Assembly (NCBI RefSeq): GCF_019428685.1
Contig: NZ_CP080096.1
Span: 496,001-560,000 of the forward strand
Length of the DNA stretch: 64,000 nucleotides
Source of the DNA: Paraburkholderia edwinii
Lineage (GTDB): Bacteria; Pseudomonadota; Gammaproteobacteria; Burkholderiales; Burkholderiaceae
Reading direction: 5' to 3'
Shown here: positions 58,521 through 64,000 of the stretch, in pieces
Layout: each line of letters starts with the position of its first letter
Numbering within the stretch: position 1 is the first letter of the stretch
Translations under genes and position numbers: made by a program
The notes under the pieces: generated by a model
What the model saw: only the letters and a program-made list of their open reading frames with translations
Databases searched by the model: none
Told to the model about the DNA's origin: nothing

Positions 58521-60977
58521 ATGATCGACATTGAAACAGAAGCGCTCAATGTATTGCGAAAGTGGTTTGCGGCCGGCTGGGCTCCGGTGTTTGCCCGCTA
58601 TGGCATCGAGCCGGATTTCAACGCACCGCTCGAAGCGCTCCGCGAGTCGCTAGTCGAGCCGCTGCAGCTGCATGCTCCACTGGCGACACTTCACCGCGAC
58701 GATCCGCTCGTCCGCGATCTGGCGCTCGATGCGCACGCCGCGCTTTGCCCGAACGACCCGGCGAAAAGCATCGTCTATCACGTTTGGGCCGGCCCACATC
58801 GCACGCACGGTCTTGCGCGTCCGTCGCTCCGGGAGCTCGATGTCCTCGAAAACTACCTTTATCTGCTGGGCCGGCACGAACCGCTGCCCGATGAACCGCT
58901 CGCGCCGATAGTGCTCGCGTACGCTTACCGCGAGCGTGGGGCGACCGCGCATCGTCTGCATGCGGACATGGTGTATTCGCGCGTTGCGATTACGCGGGTA
59001 GGCACGCGCGAGGCGCGTTTCATTCCCGAAGACCAGGCCTGGGAAGCGTGGGCCGGCGACGGCTTTCGCGTCACGCGGGCGCGCCTCGGCGTGTTTCTGT
59101 GCCGCATCGTCGACGGCGAAGCGGGCAACGTGTCGATTCTCGACACCGCGGACGGCGATACGCGGCGCAGCTTTGCGTTGCCCGTGCGCAAGCTGTTTGC
59201 GGGCGCGCAGTATCCGGACATGCCGCCGGTTCACTCGATCGGTTTTCGCGGTTACTTTCTCGGCGACAAGCTCAAGCGCGTCATCGACGTCAGTGGCGCA
59301 AGCGTGCCGGGCACGCTCGATCTGACGCGCGCGCCGTTTATCAACGAAGCGCGCATCGAAGTATCGGCCGGCGCGAGCGGCCGCGACGACGGCATCGAGC
59401 TCGATGCATTCGACGGCGCATGTGTCGTCGGTCCGCGACCGCGCGATCGGCTCGTATCGATCGCCATGCAGGAAGAGCAGATCGCGCGGTTTACCGTTCC
59501 GCCGCGCGACGGGCCGCCGTCGCTGTTCAGAGGACACGGCATCGACGAAGGCAATATCAGTTTCAACCGGCACTACACGTCGCTTCAGGTGCCGTCGAGC
59601 AAGGCGCGTCTCCTGCTCGAAACCGCGTTCGCGCAGCTCGAGCATGTGTTTCCGGCGCTGCTCGATCCGCTGCCGAAGACGCGGCCGCGCGCCGCGCCCG
59701 AGTATGTGAACATGCGCCACCGCGTCGAGCCCGATGGCCGCATCACCGTGCTCGGCAATACGCTGCCGGCCGGTGAATACGAAGCGCAACTCGATGCCGG
59801 CGGCTTCGAAGCGGCGATGTTCGACGACGGTGTCATGGATGGTGCCGTATGGGCGGTTATCGACGGCGTGCCGACATCGGCTGCGTTCGTGCTCGTGACG
59901 GCGCCGGATTTTTTCCCGCGCGCAGATGAAGAAGACCTCCAGGCGTGGGGCGAAACGAATCCGCAGCGTGCCGCATCGCACCGCTTTAAGGAAGGCGGAC
60001 CGACGCCGCTGTCGGCCGGCCGATTCGTGCCGAACCTGCTGCTGAACGACCCATGGAGCGGCGAGCCTCTGTTTGCGAAAACGGACGACACCGTGGCGGC
60101 GCTCGTGTCGCGTCCGGTGCCGCCCGAGGCGCGCGAGCACGTGCCGCCAAAGGTCGCGGACCTGCGCCGGCACGCAGGCGGCTTTCTGCCCGATAGCGCG
60201 TCGAACGAATTCGCGCCCGGATGGGATGTCTCGTACGACGAACTGGACGGCACGTACTACTACACGACGCATGGCCTCGGTTCGCCATACCCCGAAGACG
60301 TGAAGTTCTGCGCATCGGCCAACGCATACTGGCCCGCCGCTTCGCCCGACGCTGCGCGCACGTTCGAACGGCCCGGCATTCCGACCGCGATTCCGATGCT
60401 CGACGACGAACTCGGCTTCCATCCGGACAGCCTGCACGGCACACCCGACGCGAAGCCAGGCTGGGACGGCGAGTTTGGCCCATTCTTTCAGGCGCTCGAC
60501 GGCGTGGCCGGTGTCAATTCGGCCGACGTGCGGCGTTCGGACTATGTGTACAACGCGACGCAGCACACGTTTGCATCGCGCGTATTCGACCTGTCGAGCG
60601 AGGAACTGATCCGCCGGATGGAGGCGCTGAACGCGTGCCTCGAAGCGATACCGAAGGCCGGATCTGAAATGCCCTCGGAAACGGACTACTGGATCGTCAG
60701 CGCAACGTGCGGCCGAAGCGGCGATTCGCGAGCCACGCACTATACGTTCGAGTTGTGCGTGCCCGATAACGGCCGCGCGCAAACGGTCGTATCGCGCGCC
60801 GTGACAAGCGCGGCCGCACCGGGCCACTGGCGTCTGTGGCGACCCGTCAGCGAGCGTGTCAAAGCTGAGTGCCGCTTCGACGGCCCCGACGGTCTGGTGC
60901 CGCGCCTCGTGCGTTACGCGTCGTTCGATGAAACGACCGGCATGTACGGCGAATGGCAACAACGGGAGCTGCGATGA
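58521..60977 (+). CDS. LodA/GoxA-like protein (diverged), possible quinone-cofactor oxidase
   Basis: The about 818-residue soluble protein is hard to place. Several segments recall LodA/GoxA amino-acid oxidases with a cysteine tryptophylquinone cofactor: VAITRVGTREARFIPE, the AFVLVTAPDFFPRADEED segment, FAPGWDVSY, and EDVKFCASANAYWPAASPD. The last holds C597 and W604, which are candidates for cofactor residues but are closer together than I expect in LodA. The ATG at 58521 is used since the upstream part of the frame looks non-coding. The stop overlaps a FAD-protein gene by four bases, as lodA and lodB are paired. Function is inference. Confidence 0.5.
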   Translation: MIDIETEALNVLRKWFAAGWAPVFARYGIEPDFNAPLEALRESLVEPLQLHAPLATLHRDDPLVRDLALDAHAALCPNDPAKSIVYHVWAGPHRTHGLARPSLRELDVLENYLYLLGRHEPLPDEPLAPIVLAYAYRERGATAHRLHADMVYSRVAITRVGTREARFIPEDQAWEAWAGDGFRVTRARLGVFLCRIVDGEAGNVSILDTADGDTRRSFALPVRKLFAGAQYPDMPPVHSIGFRGYFLGDKLKRVIDVSGASVPGTLDLTRAPFINEARIEVSAGASGRDDGIELDAFDGACVVGPRPRDRLVSIAMQEEQIARFTVPPRDGPPSLFRGHGIDEGNISFNRHYTSLQVPSSKARLLLETAFAQLEHVFPALLDPLPKTRPRAAPEYVNMRHRVEPDGRITVLGNTLPAGEYEAQLDAGGFEAAMFDDGVMDGAVWAVIDGVPTSAAFVLVTAPDFFPRADEEDLQAWGETNPQRAASHRFKEGGPTPLSAGRFVPNLLLNDPWSGEPLFAKTDDTVAALVSRPVPPEAREHVPPKVADLRRHAGGFLPDSASNEFAPGWDVSYDELDGTYYYTTHGLGSPYPEDVKFCASANAYWPAASPDAARTFERPGIPTAIPMLDDELGFHPDSLHGTPDAKPGWDGEFGPFFQALDGVAGVNSADVRRSDYVYNATQHTFASRVFDLSSEELIRRMEALNACLEAIPKAGSEMPSETDYWIVSATCGRSGDSRATHYTFELCVPDNGRAQTVVSRAVTSAAAPGHWRLWRPVSERVKAECRFDGPDGLVPRLVRYASFDETTGMYGEWQQRELR

Positions 60978-62098
60978 ACGAGGCAACGTGCGATGCGCTC
61001 GTGGTCGGCGACGGTCCCGCGGGATGCGTCGCCGCGTTGACGCTGCGGCGCGCGGGTTTGCGCTGCACGATGCTCGCGCCGTCAATGCCGGCCAGTCGGC
61101 GCGGCGCGATCGAAAGCGTCCCGCCGATGGTGCCGTTGCTGCTTGCGGCGGCAGGGATTGGCGGCCACCAGTTTGCGGACGCAATCGCCGGCCGCTTCGG
61201 CGGCATGAGGTCGGATGGCGGTGTGCGGCTTTTCCAGAGCAGCGATGGCATGACCCGCACACTGCGCGAGGAAGGTTGGCATGTCGAGCGCGCGCAATTC
61301 GACCGCGTTTTGCTGAATCACGCGCTCGAACAGGGCGTGACGTTGCAGCGAGACCGTGTGACGGCGGCGTCTTGCATGACCGACGGCGTGGCCGTGGAAA
61401 CCGCGATGACGCGCCATCGCGCGCGCTGGCTCGTCGATGCATCGGGGCGCGGCGCGATGCTTCAGCGTCTGCTCGGTCTTGTTGCGATCACGCGAGGCCC
61501 GAAGATGCTCGCGTGGCGCGGCGTCGCACGGCTTTCGCAAAGCGCCGATGCTCAGCACGACGCAACGCAGGGCGGAACGCGCGACCTGACGCACGACGTA
61601 ATGACTAGCGCAACCCATGCGATGCCCACCTTCGAGACATCGGGTTCGAGCTGGCTATGGCAGGCGCCGCTCGACGACGGCACGCTGGCATGGACGTGGG
61701 CCGGCGAAGCGAATGCGCCGCCGCCGGCCCGCGTGCGTGCGCCGGTCTATCCGGACACGAGCGGGCGCCGCGACGAAAGCGGCACGACCGCTGCATCCGT
61801 CGCACGCGGCTTCGACGTCAGCTGGCGGCTGGTTCGCCCGGCCGCCGGCGCGGCATACCGGATCGTCGGCGACGCCGCCGCAATGCTCGATCCGCGCAGC
61901 GGCCAGGGCGTGCTTTTCGCGCTGTCGTCGGCGCTTGCTGCGGCGCGTTCGATCGTCGCTGTCGAACAGGCGCCGCATCTGCGTGCACTCGAAGCCGCTG
62001 GCTACGACGCCTTCGTCGCGGCCGAGTTCCGGCGCAAAGGGGACGAGTTGATGCGTCGCATGCCTGCCCCGGCGAACGAAGCCGACGTCAGTGGTTAA
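60974..62098 (+). CDS. FAD-dependent oxidoreductase, LodB-like
   Basis: The 374-residue flavoprotein starts with a dinucleotide motif (DALVVGDGPAGCVAALTLRRAG) and has a central FAD-linked segment ending in RIVGDAAAMLDPRSGQGVLFALSSAL. This is the glutathione reductase/halogenase-like fold used by LodB, which is needed to make the LodA cofactor. Its ATG overlaps the previous gene (ATGA). Role as a maturation enzyme for the upstream protein is the best guess. The first motif has GDGPAG in place of GxGxxG, which is within family limits. Confidence 0.72.
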   Translation: MNEATCDALVVGDGPAGCVAALTLRRAGLRCTMLAPSMPASRRGAIESVPPMVPLLLAAAGIGGHQFADAIAGRFGGMRSDGGVRLFQSSDGMTRTLREEGWHVERAQFDRVLLNHALEQGVTLQRDRVTAASCMTDGVAVETAMTRHRARWLVDASGRGAMLQRLLGLVAITRGPKMLAWRGVARLSQSADAQHDATQGGTRDLTHDVMTSATHAMPTFETSGSSWLWQAPLDDGTLAWTWAGEANAPPPARVRAPVYPDTSGRRDESGTTAASVARGFDVSWRLVRPAAGAAYRIVGDAAAMLDPRSGQGVLFALSSALAAARSIVAVEQAPHLRALEAAGYDAFVAAEFRRKGDELMRRMPAPANEADVSG

Positions 62099-62145
62099 GC
62101 GCAACCCGCCGCAGCGCAACAACGCACAGCGTGTGGCCGCTCCGC

Positions 62146-63027
62146 TTATTCCTTTTCCCGCGTCCCACCGATCGCATCAAGCTCTGCCTGCGCTTCATCC
62201 GTCAATTCGATCCGTTCCGCCGCGATGTTCTCGTGCAGATGCCCGACCGACGACGTCCCCGGAATCAGCAGAATATTCGGTGATCGATGCAACAGCCAGG
62301 CGAGCGCAACCTGCCGCGGCGTCGCATCCACCGACTCCGCGACTTTCGCGAGCACCGACGACTGAATCGGCGTGAACCCGCCGAGCGGGAAAAACGGCAC
62401 AAACGCGATACCGACGCTCGCAAGTTCGTCGACGAGTGCGTCGTCATCGCGCTCGACCACGTTGTAGAGGTTCTGCACGCAGACGATATCCGCGATGCGA
62501 CGCGCTTCGGCGACCTGCGCCGATGTCACATTGCTGAGCCCGATATGCCGCACGAGCCCTTCGCGCTGCAGTTCGGCGAGTGCGGTTACCTGTGGCTCGA
62601 TCGATCCTTCCGACGGCTTATGGATATCGCCCATGATCCGCACGTTCACGACATCGAGCGCATCGAGGCGCAGATTGTGCAGATTGTCGTGCACCTGCTG
62701 TCGCAATTCCTGCGGTGTGAGCGCCGGCAGCCATGCGCCGGTGTCGTCGCGACGTGCGCCGACCTTGGTGACGATCGTCAGATTTTCCGGGTACGGATGG
62801 AGCGCCTCGCGGATCAGCAGATTGGTCACCCGCGGGCCGTAATAGTCGCTGGTATCGATGTGATCGATGCCGGCTTCGACCGCTGCACGCAGTACCGCAA
62901 GCGCAGCGCCACGATCTTTAGGCGGTCCGAACACACCGGGACCGGCCAGTTGCATCGCGCCATAGCCGATGCGGCGCACCGGACGGCCGGCGAGTGGAAA
63001 CGTTTTGACGGAAGCGTGATTCGGCAT
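62146..63027 (-). CDS. Aldo/keto reductase
   Basis: The 293-residue product is an oxidoreductase of the aldo/keto reductase superfamily. The catalytic tetrad is visible: DTSDYYG (Asp and Tyr), VTKVGARRD (Lys), while the usual His position reads VRIMGD. The loss of His is seen in some AKR subfamilies. The end has LIPGTSSVGHLHENIAA, the NADP-binding end. I use ATG 63027, as AAGGG lies 10 bases upstream; ATG 63036 is also possible. Confidence 0.88.
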   Translation of the reverse strand: MPNHASVKTFPLAGRPVRRIGYGAMQLAGPGVFGPPKDRGAALAVLRAAVEAGIDHIDTSDYYGPRVTNLLIREALHPYPENLTIVTKVGARRDDTGAWLPALTPQELRQQVHDNLHNLRLDALDVVNVRIMGDIHKPSEGSIEPQVTALAELQREGLVRHIGLSNVTSAQVAEARRIADIVCVQNLYNVVERDDDALVDELASVGIAFVPFFPLGGFTPIQSSVLAKVAESVDATPRQVALAWLLHRSPNILLIPGTSSVGHLHENIAAERIELTDEAQAELDAIGGTREKE

Positions 63028-63377
63028 TCTGGTCATCCCTTCGCTTGATGAGTGAAGAAGTGCGCCAAGTATGCGAGCGATTCCGCTGTTAGATAATCCC
63101 ATCCAGATCGAACGGGCTGTGCAAAAAGGCGAACAATGGCGATGGAAGTGAGCACGCAGATGAGCACGAGTTTCTGAAGACGAACGAACCATCGTTCGCG
63201 GAACTGCCCCACCTCATTTATTCGTCAACTGTGGCAGACTAGGCTCCTGCGCTCCGACCCGCTCGCGGTCGTCCACGCTTTTCCTGCGGCGCGGCAATCC
63301 GCGGCCATGCACGCGGCGCGGTACCTCTCCCGATAGCGGAAATCTGGCAGTCGAACCTGACTTATGGGGTCGTTGCA
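63028..63377. other. Divergent intergenic region
   Basis: The 350-bp gap between the aldo/keto reductase and the kinase gene has no supported gene and should contain both promoters. An ATG at 63364 is in a different frame from the kinase and is ignored. Confidence 0.55.
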
Positions 63378-64000
63378 GTGGCGGACAGCAACTTCGAAGT
63401 CCTAGCGAACGACGGCGATCGTGCGTTCTACCGAACGACGCGTACGAATGCCGACGGCACACGGACGTCCGTACTCACGGTGCGGCCCGCCGGCGAGCCG
63501 CCGACGGCCGCGAGCCTCGATCGCGTCTCGCACGAATACGGCCTGAAGGACCAGTTGCACAGCAGATGGGCGGTGCGGCCGCTCGAGCTCGTGCGGCACG
63601 GCGATCAGACCGTGCTGATTTGCGAGGATCCGGGTGGTGTCCCACTCGAACGGCTGCTCGGCGCGCCGTTCGACACCGAACGCTTCCTGCAGCTCGCAAT
63701 CCGTATGGCCGCAGCGGTCGGCGAGCTGCATCAGAGCGGCCTCGTGCACAAAGACCTGAAACCCGCGCATGTTCTCGTCGACGAAGATGCGGGCACGGTG
63801 CGCCTGACCGGCTTCGGCCTCGCCACCTTGCTGCCGCGCGAGCGGCAGTCGCCCGCGCCGCCCGAGACCATTGCCGGCACGCTCGCGTACATGGCGCCCG
63901 AGCAGACGGGCCGCATGAACCGCTCGATCGATGCGCGCAGCGACCTGTATTCGCTCGGCGTGACGTTCTACCAGATGCTGACGGGCGCGCTGCCGTTCAC
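63378..64000 (+). CDS. Multidomain Ser/Thr-kinase-like sensor protein, cut by window end
   Basis: The frame runs open to the window edge from GTG 63378. It encodes a protein-kinase-like domain: HKDLKPAHVLV (catalytic loop), GTLAYMAPEQTGRMNRSID (APE region), and DLYSLGVTFYQMLTG. The magnesium-binding residues are changed: the catalytic-loop Asn is His, and DFG reads GFG in RLTGFGLA. It may be inactive or use an altered mechanism. The sequence is typical of very large proteins with a kinase domain, an AAA-type ATPase, GAF and histidine-kinase parts; those parts lie outside the window. Its start is uncertain. Confidence 0.85.
   Translation, partial: MADSNFEVLANDGDRAFYRTTRTNADGTRTSVLTVRPAGEPPTAASLDRVSHEYGLKDQLHSRWAVRPLELVRHGDQTVLICEDPGGVPLERLLGAPFDTERFLQLAIRMAAAVGELHQSGLVHKDLKPAHVLVDEDAGTVRLTGFGLATLLPRERQSPAPPETIAGTLAYMAPEQTGRMNRSIDARSDLYSLGVTFYQMLTGALPF

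Noticed and set aside
58650..61442. 930-residue open frame on the minus strand
   Set aside because: It is opposite the LodA-like gene and has low-complexity, Arg-rich sequence without motifs.

Overview
The window is high-GC DNA that looks like the origin region of a secondary chromosome (chromosome 2 type) of a Burkholderia/Paraburkholderia-like betaproteobacterium. The evidence is a parA-parB pair with three TTTATGCGCATAAA palindromes (a parS type I recall from Burkholderia secondary replicons), a Rep_3-type initiator, a long iteron field, kbl-tdh near the origin, a hopanoid locus, and the general codon and GC character. Species cannot be fixed from the sequence.

Layout. 0-0.7 kb: a LuxR-type response regulator. 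0.8-10.3 kb: a hopanoid/lipid-transport locus (hpnM-like, hpnN, mlaA-like, and an overlapping operon hpnD-hpnE-shc-hpnG). 10.6-12.5 kb: an overlapping CheY-like / CheC-like / diguanylate cyclase operon. 13.2-21.7 kb: a hybrid sensor kinase, a stress-type protein with a natural His tail, an FMN reductase, a three-DnaA-box cluster, an ECF sigma factor with a zinc-finger partner, an orphan sulfonate-binding protein and an ArsC-family protein. 21.8-30.6 kb: the replication and segregation core (parS sites, parA, parB, a 9-bp tandem repeat, repA on the minus strand, about 20 iterons, an AT-rich stretch, a KfrA-like coiled-coil protein, and an operon with a near-perfect LexA box encoding a hypothetical protein and a tyrosine-recombinase-fold protein that lacks most catalytic residues).

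30.7-36.7 kb: threonine catabolism (XRE-cupin regulator, kbl, tdh), a YceI lipoprotein, a TetR gene with its own operator, a DUF1348 protein and a small envelope protein. 36.7-42.4 kb: an accessory-looking segment with AraC and TetR regulators, an SDR, an epoxide-hydrolase-like protein, a DUF3291 protein and an IS3-type transposase remnant. 42.4-49.8 kb: an aldehyde dehydrogenase, peptide deformylase, and a four-gene efflux operon (FUSC, NodT-type channel, DUF1656, HlyD). 50-62 kb: iron and redox functions: a Fur-box-linked TonB receptor, a histidine-phosphatase/membrane fusion, an ECF sigma/NrsF-like pair, a second TonB receptor, and a coupled pair resembling diverged LodA and LodB. 62-64 kb: an aldo/keto reductase and the start of a very large kinase-type sensor gene cut by the window end.

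The most notable signal is the initiator-site system. Iterons of the form TCCCG-N6-CTCACCTT fill 26.05-27.46 kb with spacings close to multiples of 11 bp and end in a strict 22-bp tandem block. The repA promoter carries an inverted version of the iteron core. Well-matching orphan copies also occur outside the origin at 29.1, 43.9, 44.7 and 52.5 kb, all in intergenic DNA. With the nearby SOS-box operon and the KfrA-like protein, this suggests an origin-linked control network that I cannot match to a described system.
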